From: Sophora flavescens
Taxonomy: Eukaryota; Streptophyta; Magnoliopsida; Fabales; Fabaceae
Assembly: GCA_030762895.1 (NCBI GenBank)
Contig: CM061062.1
Coordinates: forward strand, 232,923,879-232,987,878
Reading direction: 5' to 3'
DNA length: 64,000 nucleotides
Positions 10,805-23,580 of this stretch are shown here, one piece after another. Under the pieces are notes generated by a model. That model saw nothing but the letters and a program-made list of their open reading frames with translations. It had not been told where the DNA came from and searched no databases. Position numbers and translations under genes: made by a program. The first letter of the stretch is position 1. Each line of letters begins with the position of its first letter.

Positions 10805-11991
10805 TGGTCGCGTTGTCGCCACGCGCCAAAAAGCGAGCGATTTACAAAATATGTAGATAGGGAGCGACAACTCGAGTATCGTCTCACAAGGACTCTTGGG
10901 TTGTTGTTAACAGAAACTCAGTTTTTGGGGGGTTTGGATTTAAATGCAATTAGAAAACAAAGCAAAACAGAGCAATGAAAACAGAGCAGTTTAAGAGATT
11001 AACAAATAAGCTAAAGACGATTAATCTACTGTTCTCGATTCCCAACTATCATCGGTTCATGTAAATTCCAAGCCCTAAGCAGATTCTAATCCCCTTTCGG
11101 TTGTAGCAACAATTAACAAACGAAATCGCTACTACGAGATATATGTTCATATTCCCGAATTAAACAAACGGGGTTAAGCCCTCATGAACTAAACGAACAT
11201 GAACGAACACACGCGAATTAAACAAACGCGATTCAATATAGGAACATAACATCACCGAAATAAATCAACACAACACTATACACTCCTGGATTAAACAAAC
11301 AGAAATATATAGCATAGTATTGAAAGAGAATAGCATAAAGTTCAGGAATCACAAAACCTCAAGTGATGGCGGAACCCGATTACAGTAGATTAATCAGGGA
11401 GACTGGTTCTCCATTACAAAAGGGACACAAAACTGTAAACCTAAATTCGTAGCCGTCCTATTCTAAAAGAAAAGAAGATAAATTACAACTAACTGCTGCA
11501 ATCTGCCATAGAACAGCAATTTATATCTGTGAGTTCTGCGCGAGCTCGCGAGGCGAACACTGTCTCGCGACGCGAATCTTATGAAGAATCTGCAATGTTT
11601 TGTCTTCTCGCGAGGCGAAGTACGGATCGTGTGGCGAGGAATGGAAAAGTCATGGCTTCTGGTCTTCAGTCTCGCGAGGCGAGACATGTATTCGCGAGGC
11701 GACACAAAATGGTTTGCATTTTTCTGGAACAGTCAGCCTTCAGGTTCGTGGGACGAGTGCTATCTCGCGGGGCGAAGAACTCCAGAACTGCTTCTTTTTA
11801 TTACCTGAAAACAAGGATTAACAATAAGTACTTTATTCGACTCTAAATCAACTAAATTAACCTAAAAATACTTAAACGACTCAAAATGCTGCTTGACGAC
11901 AATCAAGTCTAATTTGGGCGAAAATGATATATAATTATCACAAAACCACGGTTATACTAGCCATAAAACTAGATGAGCCAGCGGCTGATCA
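10805..11991 (-). repeat. Element A, 5' LTR
   Basis: This is the 1187-bp copy of the LTR at 6710-7896, starting (sense) TGATCAGCCGCTGGCTC at 11991. A TATA-like GATATAAATT lies at about 11530-11521 (sense strand), with the palindrome pairs immediately upstream of it. Many of the differences from the 3' copy are C-to-T or G-to-A changes inside these GC-rich palindromes. Confidence 0.9.
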
Positions 11992-14524
11992 ACCTCTGAA
12001 TTCCTATACCATGGTTTTACGAACAGTCGGAGAGAGTGGTTCGGAGGATTGTTCCGGAGGCACCAGCCTTGGGTAATAAAGAATGCGTCAATAGTAGAGG
12101 GTGTGCAGGTCATAGGCTTTTTCGGGAACATCCTACACTACCAGAAAACATGTAGTGTCTAGTCGAGTATGTCGGTGCATTGCAATATCACCACGCCACA
12201 GAAGAGCTACCAACTGGGCCTATGTGAGTATTTCATACCCCGACACCCCCTATAATCAGCAAGATTCGCCACTACGAAATTTACACCCCCATTAAAGTGT
12301 TAGCTGTTCTCCTAGGCACAATGACCTTACAGAACATAGTTTCACTTTGTGTTTAGGTAAAATTGTGGGAAAATGAGTTCTTCTCGTCTTTCCATCGGAT
12401 AACATCTTGATTTCATCAGAATTCTTTCAACGTGCTTTCTCATATGCTAGATATTCTTAAGTCTGAATTACGGTACTTAATCATCTAGATGAAGTTCTAA
12501 AGTAACCTTTCATCTTTGTGTAAAGATATCTTAAAACACTTGATTAAAATTCTTAACGCACTATGAGATTGGAACACAAGTCCAATTATTTATTTGTCTG
12601 TACTTTTCTAATTGAGCCTTTTTCTTTGTCTTCCAAGAAAACAAATTATTCTACATCCATTAAATTTTATGGAATATGGATAATGAATTATTCATACTTT
12701 ATGACATAAGGTCGTGTTCCACCCCACGTCATAAATTATTACGTTTGTATTTTTACTAAGTCGTTCTTGACTTAGGTTTGTGCATTTTATTGCAAAAACT
12801 CGTCTTTGAAGACTAAATTCCTTTTCGCTTAAAACCAAATGCTTTAGATAAAATCAAATCAATTTTCAAGAATAATTTCCATCAAAGATATATAGGTATC
12901 AGTTTCTCAAAACATTTTCTCGAAAATCCTTAAAAACGTTTAATGACGGTTTCGCCACTTTTTACTGAATTTAGGCCCAAAAGCCATACTTTTGAAAATA
13001 CGATTCTTCACCTCAAATATATTACTCTCCTAGGTTATAATATTCATATGAAAATGTGGAAACACTGATTTTACATCTCACTCTCCATTTATACAAAATT
13101 CCTAAAAATTTGACCGAACGTCATTGAGTTATAAATCGTGTAAATCCTTTTTCAATATTTTACACTCTAATAGTCCAAAACACATTTTGGAGTTTTAGAA
13201 AAGTTATATAAGTATGAAAAGTAGTTTCTAACTGTCCAATTACATAAATTTTCGAAAATTGTAGTTTAGCTTCTAAACTTTCATTAATTACAAAAAGGTC
13301 CGTATTTACTTAAAACCTTGTAACTTTTTATTTATAACTTCAAATCACACCAAACCAACTTATTTAGAAATATTTTTCAGTTGCCCTCAAATTTCCAGAA
13401 ATTATATTTCTTCCCAAATATTTTACAATATTTGCAAAAAGATCCTTGTTTACTAAAAAGCTTATATCTTTTTATGTATTAATCCAATTAACACCAAGCC
13501 AATTTATATAGTTTTGTCTCATCAAGGACTACAATCTTAACACCCAAGAATATGAATTTCAATGCAGCCACTGAAATTCTCAGAAATTGCATTTTAGTCC
13601 CTAAGGACTCATAAAATCATATCTTTCAATATACACATCCAAATCAATCCAAACCAATTTCTATATTCTTATATATTCATTCAAACCTCATCAAAATTAT
13701 TCAAACAATTTAAATCAACATGGAATCTCATTACTCAGTTATTTCCGAATAGCCCAATTAATCATGTTAAGCATTTTTTAACAATTCAATCAAACAACAA
13801 CCAATGTTTCAATTAGAGATCATTAGAATTAAAACCAACATATATCATACCATATTACAATCAAGCATCAAATCAAATCTGAGACACCCCGATGTGCCCC
13901 ATCGTATTATTACATTAAAACCTTAATAGTTATTTACTTAATCGTGCGCTTACTGTTGAAAATACGTAAAAATTAAAACTTAATTAATAATCATATAACT
14001 TCTACAAATATATAACACACCAAAGTTGTAATATATAATTACACACATGTTTATTTATTACATTACCAAAACATTGTTGATGGTATCCTCTTAGTAGGAT
14101 CCCTCACAGGCATAAACTTCACTACAGACATACTTAGCGGAATTATAAATACTCTTTAGACACACTGGCCATAATGTCTATACTCTAATCGCCATGAATC
14201 ACAGCTCGACCTCCAACATCTGGTTCGTAAGGAGCTCCATCTAACTCCTCAGCAATTGGTTCCTCCATCGGGTCTTCTTGTACGATCAGATCATAAATAA
14301 AATACAACACGCAGAAAGATATAGGGAATAAGAAACAGTTCTATCATCAAAAATGGAAATGAATACATAGCACATAATATAATAATAGCCACAGACACGC
14401 ATCACTCAAAATCAACAATCATCCTCAATTCACTATATCATCCTCTACCCTCAGCCCCTGCAACTAAGACTTTATACTGATGTGGCCATCTTTACTCCTG
14501 TCACATTAGTCAGTAGTCCAGAAC

Positions 14525-14732
14525 GGTCCAGTACCAATAACTTTCGAACGCATCAAAGACTAAACAAGTATTAGTCTAAAATGGTCCAGTGCCAAGAATA
14601 TACGAACGCGTCAAGGAGCATCAGTCCATAAAGGTCCAGTGCCAAGAACATGCGAACTCGTCAAGGAATATCATTCCATAACGGTCCAGTGCCAAGAACA
14701 TTCGAACGCATCAAGGACTAAAGAGTATTACA
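14525..14732. repeat. Tandem repeat, four units of 50-58 bp
   Basis: Units begin GGTCCAGTGCCAAGAA at 14525, 14583, 14633 and 14683 and continue to CGAACGCGTCAAGGA with small changes. Only the first unit is 58 bp; the others are 50. It lies inside the inner LTR-type element. Confidence 0.85.
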
Positions 14733-15169
14733 GTAGTCTACCTCGGCATCCACATCCGTAGGGCACTCACCCACAATATCCGATATCCCAAAATAGGATA
14801 TCCTGACCTCGTGTGTTCCACTCACACGACTGTGAATAACAATACATCTATAAATGAATCTCCCTAAATTACATCAATAACAACCTAGTGCCTCAACCTT
14901 CCATCAAAGTCTCAATACCTTTTTCCTCATAGATAAAACCACTTAATTAGGCTAGGCACCTCTAAATCACCATTGTTCTCTCCCCCAAACAATTATCTCC
15001 CGAACAACACATATCCTTACTTAAAATCAGCTAAGCACAATATTAAACCCAGGCAGATCATGCATAACACATAAATCAACAGAATATTCAAATATCTCAA
15101 TATCATATAAGGCAATTTATCAAAACCAAATCATAATAGTTCAACCAAATAAATAACAAAGTCAGACTC

Positions 15170-15208
15170 TGTCACGGCCTGGCCGTGATAGCCATCACGG
15201 CCGTGACA
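15170..15208. repeat. GC-rich palindrome pair shared with element C LTR
   Basis: TCACGGCCTGGCCGTGA, a 17-bp palindrome with one central base, is followed five bases later by the 12-bp palindrome TCACGGCCGTGA. The arrangement is nearly identical to 56839-56874 in the LTR of element C, although the surrounding elements are unrelated in sequence. Confidence 0.9.
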
Positions 15209-17853
15209 GACAAACATCCTCAAGATCATAAATATTCAAACACCGAAATAAAACGTCACATGCAGATGGAATACCTCGACCAGCGTATCACAGTAAATTC
15301 GATAACATAAAATCAAACATCCTCAAATACTTAAAATCAACTTAATGTCGATAAACCTACAATCCCCAAATCACCATTAGTTTTACAAAAAAGGTTTTCC
15401 AATATGATTTTGGTCTTGTCTATTACTCAACTACTAGTAGGTTTAGGTCACCCTACACAATTATTATATAATATGCTACTTATCGATTCCGACGATGGAA
15501 TGGTTCTTTCCCCCACCTGAACTAGCACCGAAGTCTTCAACTCGACGTTCCTCGCTATCACACCACAGCTTAATAGTTTCACCTTGAACCAAACAACATA
15601 ACTATAATTAATCAAATAACAACCATCTATGACACTTTAGGGTTAGGTTCGGCCAAGACTTAGAAAATAGGTTTAGGTTTATCTTCTTAATGCCATATTT
15701 TGGATCCTAGTTACTAGAGTCTTAACTAACATAGATTATTTATTACAAGACTAAAATTTGAAACAAAATCCTCTAACCTTTAGGGTTAGTGTTTCGGCCT
15801 ATCTTATAAAAATAGACTAGGAAATTTAGTTGGATTCAAGCTCTTGGATTTAGATCATATAAGTATTAGAGAGCTCAAATCAAGCATTAGATTTCAAAAA
15901 TGGAAACAAAATCATCAAACCCTCCTTTGAGTGAGATTCTGCCACTTAAAGAAAATAGGGAAGGAAAATGTTTTTGAGTACATGCTCTTGGATAATGAAA
16001 GTGGAATACATCACAAGATCATACAAATTGGTTTCACATTAAAAGGATTTTTCTACAATTTTCTAGAATTATTTGAAGTTCTAGATCTAGGAATGGAAAT
16101 TTATGAAAACTTGATGATCATGGCTTGATCTTACAAAATAAATGAAGGAGAAGACTTATATGATTAATGAGGAGAGCTTTTACCTCTTGAAGATTGAAGA
16201 AATGAAGAAAATGATCAACCTTCACTAAGTTGAAAACTGGACAGCTTGATGATGTGATGGTATTGTGAGTTTATCTCACAATATACTCATCCAAAAATTA
16301 CGAACTTTGGCTTGATAGAAAGATAAGAAGAAAATAAACAACTTTGGTGTTGAAGGTTTCATTTGGTTTGGATCATAACAGGGGTGAAAAGGGACTTCTT
16401 TCTGCTGTTTAGTGGGTTGCTGGGAATTCTGGGCAGTTTCGGTATTTTGATCCTATCTCCCTTTCCACTTATCAGTTTTTTATGATCTTTAGCTTGTTGG
16501 AAATAAGAGAGAAAGAGGAAAAACTTTTATGTTGAGTATTTTACGAGTTTCAGAAAGGAAGAGGGTCATATGTTTGGTGGGGATTCGGTGTTCTTATGGT
16601 TTTGTAACTTAGTTGGTGAGGAAGGTGAAGAGAATGAAGATGAGTGAAATGGTGAGGGAGGGTATTTATATAAGGGTGGCTGCGACACTTTGGAAGGATC
16701 TAGTAGGGATGAGTTGGCTTGTTCAAAGGATTAAAGTGCAAATAATTCCTAAGGGACCATTTTGCAAAGATTCCAAAAGTATAAGGACTATTTTGCAAAT
16801 TGCCAATAAATTGTAATGATGAATATTTGCCACATTAAATGTGGTCTTATCTTGACTAACTTTGGCTTATTTTTTTCTCCATAAGATATTTTAGGAAGAA
16901 TCAAGAAGAGTTTAGAACATTTTAGAAGATGGTAGAATAATGTGGAAGAATGTAGAACATTCTAGAACATTCTTGACTCATCCAAAAATTATGAGGGCAG
17001 CCCCTTCTCCCTCATGGTCTTGCACATGGGCCTACTAAATTTGGGCTTGGATTCATTTTTGTGGGGCCCACCAAAAATGCTTAAGGCTTAACATGACATA
17101 GGAAACTTATATGATTTCTAATGGGCTTTATGGAATTAATCCATCGACAAGGAATTTGGGCTTCATTGCCACGGTCCATTAAGGGATTTGGAACAAATAT
17201 TCTGGCCCAATTCACTTGAAAAAACTTAGAAACTAACTTAGGGACCAAAGTGTAATTAATAGAAAGTTCAGGGACTTAAGCGTAAAATTCATAAATTTTC
17301 ACTTTAACCCTGTAGAACCTTCTAGACTTAAAAGTATGATTCATCCCCATGAATCATCTCAAAATCCTAAGATAAACTCTTTATCTGCTCTTGGAAACTT
17401 CGAAATCCACTCTGCCGCTCACCCGATTACGTATTTCGCCCGAAAAACGTAAATTATTTTATTTTTTTCTGAAATAATTCTAAAAATGCAGAATTGTAGG
17501 AAATAAAATAAAAACCTTAAGTCTTTCGTTCACGAATTAAAATTAGGTCTTTTGAGCAGTATAAATATACTGTCAGTGAAAATAGCGGGCCGGGATTCGC
17601 CCGTCGTTTCAACCTAAATTTTAATTGTAGCTTCCTACATTCAAGTAGGATTGAGTGATGAACTCCGTTTATTTCAAATAATTTTCTAATACTCATATAA
17701 ATATATACAATAATCGTTCGCATTTCGATTATTTTGAAACAGTGAAAATCGGGGTGGTACAAAATCCTCCAAGAGGATCACACACATATGCTTTAAAACA
17801 TACAACTTTCATACTTAGAAATTACAAGACCATATATACACTAATTAAACCAT

Positions 17854-17857
<4 letters not shown>

Positions 17858-17929
<72 letters not shown>
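17858..17929. repeat. (TA)n microsatellite
   Basis: About 70 bases of uninterrupted alternating T and A within the outer LTR-type element. It creates spurious Ile-Tyr frames on both strands. Confidence 0.95.
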
Positions 17930-17932
<3 letters not shown>

Positions 17933-19747
17933 GGTAGGATAGTGGTAATCTCCCTCATACCTCTTGTAGACACTTAGAAAGTCAAATAATAGAAGGATGT
18001 TATTCACCTAAAGCCTCAAGGTTTGAACCAAAAAACCTAGCCATGAACAACCAACAAGAAAACAAGTTAAAGATTGAAGAAAATCATCCTAGCACACTTG
18101 AACATAGTTTCGGCCAAGATAGAAAGAAATAGCTAGAGATCTCTAAAATTTTCAAGCTCTTGGATGATGAATATAGAAGTCATATGAAGATCATAGAAAT
18201 TGATCTCACATTAAAATGATTTTTATATGATTTTCTAGAATTATTTGAAAAAATAGATCTAAGAATTTGAACTTGAAGAAAACTTGAGATTGGAAGAAAT
18301 TTTGTGAAGAGAGGTGAAGGTATGATCATGAATCATAAGACTATACCTTTAGAATTTGAAGAAACAATCAAGAACTTAGAGTTCCTTTGTAAATCAAGTG
18401 GAAGAACTTAAGAGCATTTTGTGAGAAGTTATGAGAAATGAGCAAAATAGATTAATGAATGGCCAAATGGGGTTTTATGGGAGTGAGGTCGTGTGATGCT
18501 GTCCAAAATGAGGAGGAGAATTGCTTGGTTAAGCTTAATTGAACTATGGTGAAAAAATGACTAAACTTAGGCTAAGTTAAATGATGATTCACCTTGGTTA
18601 CATTAAATGCACATAATGGCAATGATGAGTCATTAGGATGAGTCGTTAAAAATATGTGGTGGAGGTGTGTAGAAGAAGGTTGTTGTTTGTGAACCACAAA
18701 TGAGGAGGAGAAGTCAATTTGAAATTGTCTTGTGAACCATGGTTGAATTAACCAAACATAGGTTAGGTTAACTTCGCGGTAACTTGGTCATTTCACTTGA
18801 AGTCATCATGATAAATGAGTCGTTATGGTGAGCAGGAGGTGTGGCTAAATTATGATCACATGTGAGGAAGAAGAAGCAAATTTGATAATGTCTTGCCTTA
18901 ATCATTGTTGTCATTTAACTAGGATGGTTAGGTTAGAGGTATTTTAGTCTTTTCACATTTACTTGTCATAAATGCATATTAATGACTATAGTGAGTCATT
19001 TGGTGACTCATTCCTCTTGAGTCATCATTGATGACTCGTCGTTCTGTCCTCTCGGCATATCTCTGCACATTCGTGTCTGGTTCCGTTGTTTACCCGATTA
19101 GGGTTTTTGAGAGAAAGATGATGAAATGAAAGCAAAATGAAATGAGTTTGGTTTAGTAGAGGGGCTGCACATAATTGAGTAGTTTTAGAGGGGATTTTGG
19201 TCAAAATTCACTTAGGGTCACTCTTGGAATTTCACTTAAAGATCAGGGCATTTTGGTCTTTTCACTAGAATAAATATCACGATATTTTGGTGTCATCATT
19301 ATGCTTCATAAATGCTAGGTGAGTCACCCATGTGACTCACCACACTAGGTGGCAAGATGTCCTATCATCAAGTGCCCGGTTTTTTCTCTGCACATATGTT
19401 CTCAACTCCGTCGATTAGCCTATTGTTGATGATGCGCCCGAATGAAGTATAATAACTTATTTATTTTGAAAATTATTAAAATAACCAATATCGTTGGAAA
19501 AATAATATAAACCTAAAACGTTTCGTTCACGAGTCCAAATTAGGTTTTCTTATCAGTAAACTTTTACTGTCAGTGAAAAACGCAGACCGGGTTCCACCTG
19601 AATTCTAAACCTAAAATTTCACCGTAACTTCCTTCGATATAGAAGGTCTCAACTATGATTTGTTTTTCTTTAAAATCATTTTCTAAATCCTCGGTAATAA
19701 TATAAAATATAATTACCGGTTAAGGCGCGAGAAAACAAGGTGTTACA

Positions 19748-20460
19748 CTTGACGCCCTCCATGTAACCATGTGTCTATAAAAACCTTTATTCCACTACCA
19801 GAACTAATGCTCCACCTTGTACCCTCCTTAAGAATCACTCTAGCCTCATGTAAACTTCTCCACACATAGCTAGAATTATTACCTCCTTTTACCTCAAGAA
19901 AATCACACTTTGGATAGTATTTGACTTTGAAAAGCTTGACAACAAGAGTATCCGGGTCTGACAACAACCACCACCCTTCTTACCTAGGAGTGCAACATTA
20001 AAGACATAGAGGTTTCAAAAACCCACACCTCCCTCACACTTGCTCATTGTTAGCTTATCTCATGACATCCGCCTTATGCCCTTATTTCTTTCTTCACCAC
20101 TTCCCCACCAAAAGGAGTTCATAATCTTTTGAATTTCCTCTCCTAAGGAAGAGGGTATGAGAAAGAAACTCATAAAATAGGTAGGATAGCTTGTAGCACT
20201 AACTTGATCATCACTTCCTTTCCGGCTTTCGATAAAGACCTTCCACCCCAAGAATTTATTTTGCGCCATATCCGGTCTTTAATGAATTTAAAAAGCTCCT
20301 TCTTGCTCCTCCCAGTCATTGAAGAAAGTCCTTAATATTTGCCAGTACCCATGCAGATTTGCACTTCTAAAATAGAGGCTATACTCTTCTTGTCCACCAC
20401 CCCACATTTCTACTATAAAAAATTCTGATTTTTGGAAATTTATTTGTTGCCCAGATGCTT
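19748..20460 (-). pseudogene. LINE remnant, C-terminal reverse transcriptase region (piece 1 of 3)
   Basis: Minus-strand reading from about 20460 gives SGQQINFQKSEFF, then GTGKY and MTGRSKKELFKFIKDR, YPTYFMSFFLIPSSLGEEI, MNSFWWGSGEERNKGIR and YVWRSLHEARVILKEGTRW to WLHGGRQ. This is the standard order of a plant LINE after the reverse transcriptase active site. Several frameshifts break it, and the part upstream of 20460 (the catalytic core) is absent. The downstream end at 19748 continues at 5820 once the outer LTR-type element is removed. Confidence 0.85.
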
Positions 20461-21678
20461 AATGATATATTCAAATCTATTTCTACCATGCATATTCAAA
20501 ATCATGATTAATGATATGTTGAATTAAGTTAACAGATATATAGATGAGTAGCATAAAAAAAGAATATAAATGAGTAATTCATCAACGGAGGTTAATGATA
20601 TACAAAAATTTGATTAATGAAATTCAGTGGATGATTAACGAGTTATCTAATCTTAATATATATTAATCAAATTCAATATACCCTAGATCATAATAGGGGT
20701 GTTCATCAACCGATCCAAACCACACAAACCAAAGCGAAAAATCGAAAACCGAACAAACCGAAAACCGAAAAAATTGAAAACCCAAAAAACCGCTTTTTTC
20801 AATTGGATTGAATCGGATTTTGGATCCCATAGTGAAATCCAATTCAACCCAATCTAAACCGATCTAGTATATACATATATTATTATTTTTAAAATTATAG
20901 TATTACTCATACTTAACCATTGTTTTTCATACTTTCATGACCCTCATTCTCTTTAATATTTTTGTTGGAATGACATATATGAGACTATTTAGAATAAATA
21001 TTAATGTCTTAAGTTATATTTTATTAAAAGTTTTGATATATAACATATATACTTGATTGAGTATACATGAAAAATAGGAAATCAATTAAGTAAATTTGAA
21101 AAATAATTAGTTACAATTTATTTGAAACCGATTCGAGGAAAAAAAAGGATAAATTATAGTAGATATAAAGAATTAATATAAAAAACATTTAATATAAAAG
21201 AACTTGTAAAAAAATTTCAATAATTATTTTTTCTCTAACTCCTTAATTAAAATCTTGTTAATAATTCTCCCAAATTTTCTTCACTCTTCATCAAATTCAA
21301 ATAATGGTTAATAAAGAAAAAATAGATACTACCTTTCATAAAGGTTTTACTGTTCTAATATAAAGAGAGGTAAAAATAATTATTGGACACCATAAACTAG
21401 CTCATTTAAATGAAGATATCTTTTGTCCACTATTAAATAAATAGAAATGACACTTAAAATAAAAAAAATTAAATATAATAAAATTCGAATTTCCAAATCC
21501 AAACTATATTTAATTAAATCGAATTGAATGAGATTATTAAGGAAAATTGAACCCACACGACAGGTTTCTTATATTATTCGATCAGATGATTTTTTAGTAT
21601 CAATCCAATCTGCGAACACCGGATCATAAGTTAAGAACCCTTTCTCACTCTCCAAAACAGACAAGAGAAAAACAAACA
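20461..21678. other. Intergenic, upstream of U11/U12-31K
   Basis: AT-rich with no gene. A segment starting TAGGGGTGTTCATCAACCG (about 20695) looks like one end of a hAT-like repeat, with AACCGAAAA runs, but I find no matching right end. The last 100 bases before the ATG would hold the 5' UTR of the downstream gene. Confidence 0.4.
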
Positions 21679-22458
21679 ATGGGTTTGAAGAAAGACAGCG
21701 ATAGCGACGAAGATGACATCTTCTACTACCGCTACTGTTCTTCTTCCTCCTCAACCCACAACCCTTCCCAATCCCAATCCCAAAACAAATCCAACGGCAA
21801 TGCCTCATCATCAACCTTGGCTCCTTCAAAATCTACCGTCTACGTCTCCAACATCGATTACTCCCTCACAAACTCCGACATCCACACCCTCTTCTCCACC
21901 TTCGGCCGCATCGCCCGCGTCACCGTCCTCAAGGACCGCCACACCCGCCTCAGCCGCGGCGTCGCCTTCATCCAGTTCATCTCCCGCCAAGACGCTGCCA
22001 CCGCGTCAGCTCAGATGAACCGCAAGATCCTCAACGGCCGCACCCTCACCGCCTCCATCGCCGCCGACAACGGCCGCGCCCCGGAATTCATACGGAAGAG
22101 GGTTTATAGGGACACCGGCCGTTGCTACGAGTGTGGGGAGTCCGGTCACCTGTCGTACGACTGTCCGAGGAATCAGTTGGGGCCAAGGGAGCGTCCGGCG
22201 CCGAAGCGAGGGAGGGGGGTCGGGCGTGGCGGGGGGAGAGGCGGTAGAGGGTTGCGGAAAACCAAGGATGGGGAGGAGGAGGAGGAAGAGGAGGATGGGG
22301 GTGGAGGTGGGGAGAGGTTTGAGGATGATAATTGGGCTTCGGTTGTTGATGATGGGGCTGATGAGAGATTGTTGGAGAGGAACGAGAAGGTAGTGGAGAA
22401 GAAGAAGGGGAAGAAAGCTGGGTACTTCAGTGATGAGAGTGGTGATGATGATGATTAA
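21679..22458 (+). CDS. SNRNP31: U11/U12 small nuclear ribonucleoprotein 31 kDa protein
   Basis: 259 aa, single exon. The family (plant U11/U12-31K, animal ZCRB1) is a component of the minor spliceosome that removes U12-type introns and acts as an RNA chaperone in the nucleus. Seen here: an acidic start (DSDSDEDD), a Ser/Gln/Asn-rich linker, one RRM at residues 52-130 with RNP2 (VYVSNI, 54-59) and RNP1 (RGVAFIQF, 93-100), then a CCHC zinc knuckle (C149, C152, H157, C162). These are followed by an RGG-type basic stretch (about 173-193), a poly-Glu/Gly run and an acidic tail (SDESGDDDD). Order and length fit the family. The coding part is much more GC-rich than its surroundings. The start is the first ATG of the frame. 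No operon-like neighbours; it is a free-standing gene. Long antisense frames over it are shadows. Confidence 0.93.
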   Translation: MGLKKDSDSDEDDIFYYRYCSSSSSTHNPSQSQSQNKSNGNASSSTLAPSKSTVYVSNIDYSLTNSDIHTLFSTFGRIARVTVLKDRHTRLSRGVAFIQFISRQDAATASAQMNRKILNGRTLTASIAADNGRAPEFIRKRVYRDTGRCYECGESGHLSYDCPRNQLGPRERPAPKRGRGVGRGGGRGGRGLRKTKDGEEEEEEEDGGGGGERFEDDNWASVVDDGADERLLERNEKVVEKKKGKKAGYFSDESGDDDD

Positions 22459-23448
22459 TGATGGATTTGAGAGACCATGGGGAAATTCCAAATGAGTATT
22501 TGAAGGTATAGCATCATTAATGGTTTTTTTTTTATGATATGATTTCAAACATGAGTTTAATTTTGATATACTATTACTGTGTTGTTAGTCAATCACAAAA
22601 TCATGGACTTGAATTCCCTGCAATTGTTTTACCCTGCAGTCACGGGAGAACGTGTATGGGTTTCTGTTTAACCTTTAGTATAACTGATTGTGGCTATTCA
22701 TGTAGTTATATAAGTGACTGTAGGGAATCCAACTCTTAAATCAATCATATTAGGTGTGACCATTTCGGTAGTTATGATAAGAATTAATTGTTAATGATAT
22801 GATAATTTATGATTGATTGATGATATCTGTATGTTGACATGGAATGATGGAATACCAATTAAATCATTTGAACGTAGGTATATGTTGATGGGAATTGGAC
22901 GATGACTTTGTGCCTAGTGATTCTTTTATGTGGAATTCCAGAGCATCTGGGTGAATCTGAATTCTGAAATGGATTTTTGAAGCTTTGGCGTTATTCTTGA
23001 AATTTCTCTCTTGCTGAATGTACCTTTGGTTCTAGCTTACATGTATCTTGATGATAATTGGATGATAAATTTGTAGGTGATGAATGTACAGGAGGGTCCT
23101 TGTTCTAAAAGTTTATATGTAGATGCCGATCCTTATAAGGATGTGTGCTGTAGAATGTGAAACAGTAAAAGTAGCAGTAGACAGTAGTGGTAGTAATGTT
23201 GCTGGACATTCTTGTGCTAGCTATACTTAAATCGTTGGTGTGCCTCTTACTTATCTGCTTAGCATGTTAAAGCTAGTGGTTAGTAGTTGAATAATCTTTG
23301 TAAAACCGTTATATTACAGACTACATTGTATCCATTTGAGTAGTCTTGAAAAATGCTTTTGCCTTCTTTAGAATGGGCTTTTTACACTAAATGTTCATCT
23401 GCACATTTACTTTCTACGTCTCTCTCTGTTGTTGCTTAGTAATGTGGT
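22459..23448. other. 3' flank of U11/U12-31K
   Basis: It presumably includes the 3' UTR. I see no further gene. The 66-aa frame at 22539-22739 has no recognisable domain. Confidence 0.4.
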
Positions 23449-23580
23449 TAGGGGTGTCAAATGATTGGATTGGAGTGGATTATGAATTGGATGATAATGG
23501 ATGGATAAATAACAAACCAATAATCCATTTATAATCCATTAAATTATTATTTTAAATAGTAAATTAATATTATTGAAGGC
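23449..23580. repeat. Truncated hAT-like repeat end
   Basis: It begins TAGGGGTGTCAAATGATTGG and continues with GGAT/ATCC-rich sequence, like the ends of the element at 24406-25563. No right terminus is seen. Confidence 0.4.

Larger units (their letters stand above)
6710..11991 (-). mobile_element. Element A: complete non-autonomous LTR retrotransposon, Athila-related
   Basis: The 5282-bp element is bounded by the exact 5-bp duplication ACCTC (6705-6709 and 11992-11996). It has two LTRs of equal length (1187 bp), a tRNA-Asp primer site next to the 5' LTR, one long open frame (10688-9261) and a 3' non-coding region of about 1.4 kb. There is no protease, reverse transcriptase, RNase H or integrase. 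By eye the LTRs differ at roughly 35 positions (about 3 percent). LTR start, primer site and 3' region match element C, the likely provider of enzymes, and element B is a closely related copy. Confidence 0.92.
13880..17761 (-). mobile_element. Inner long non-coding LTR-type element, relative of 2265-5059
   Basis: The 3882-bp segment starts TGAGACACCCCGATG and ends CATCGGGGTGGTACA-like (GGGGTGGTACA at 17751-17761). The exact 5-bp duplication AAATC is at 13875-13879 and 17762-17766. Read on the minus strand, its start (TGTACCACCCCGATTTTC) and end (GGTGTCTCA) match those of 2265-5059, so they are one family in opposite orientation. It contains four copies of a 50-58 bp tandem repeat (14525-14732) and one copy of a GC-rich palindrome pair (15170-15208) also found in element C. 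No protein domain is visible; the 65-67 aa frames inside are not convincing. Confidence 0.75.
5821..19747 (-). mobile_element. Outer LTR-type element, itself split by two later insertions
   Basis: Termini are TGTAACACC at 5821 and GGTGTTACA at 19747. The flanking duplication is CTTGA (5816-5820 and 19748-19752). The LINE frame resumes exactly across it (WLHGGRQ on one side, AKPIDDAH on the other). Element A (6710-11991) and a relative (13880-17761) lie inside. Without them and their target duplications about 4.75 kb remains (5821-6709, 11997-13879, 17767-19747), with no long frame and no pol motifs. The stretch 19520-19747 resembles 17524-17761, the corresponding end of the inner relative, including the TTTCGTTCACGA and TACTGTCAGTGAAAA blocks, so both share minus orientation. 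I infer a long solo LTR or LARD-like element. Confidence 0.72.

Noticed and set aside
17742..18007. Frames with long Ile-Tyr repeats on both strands
   Set aside because: Translation of the (TA)n microsatellite.
22006..22548. 180-aa antisense frame over U11/U12-31K
   Set aside because: Shadow of the GC-rich coding strand; low-complexity Pro/Leu/Ile content.
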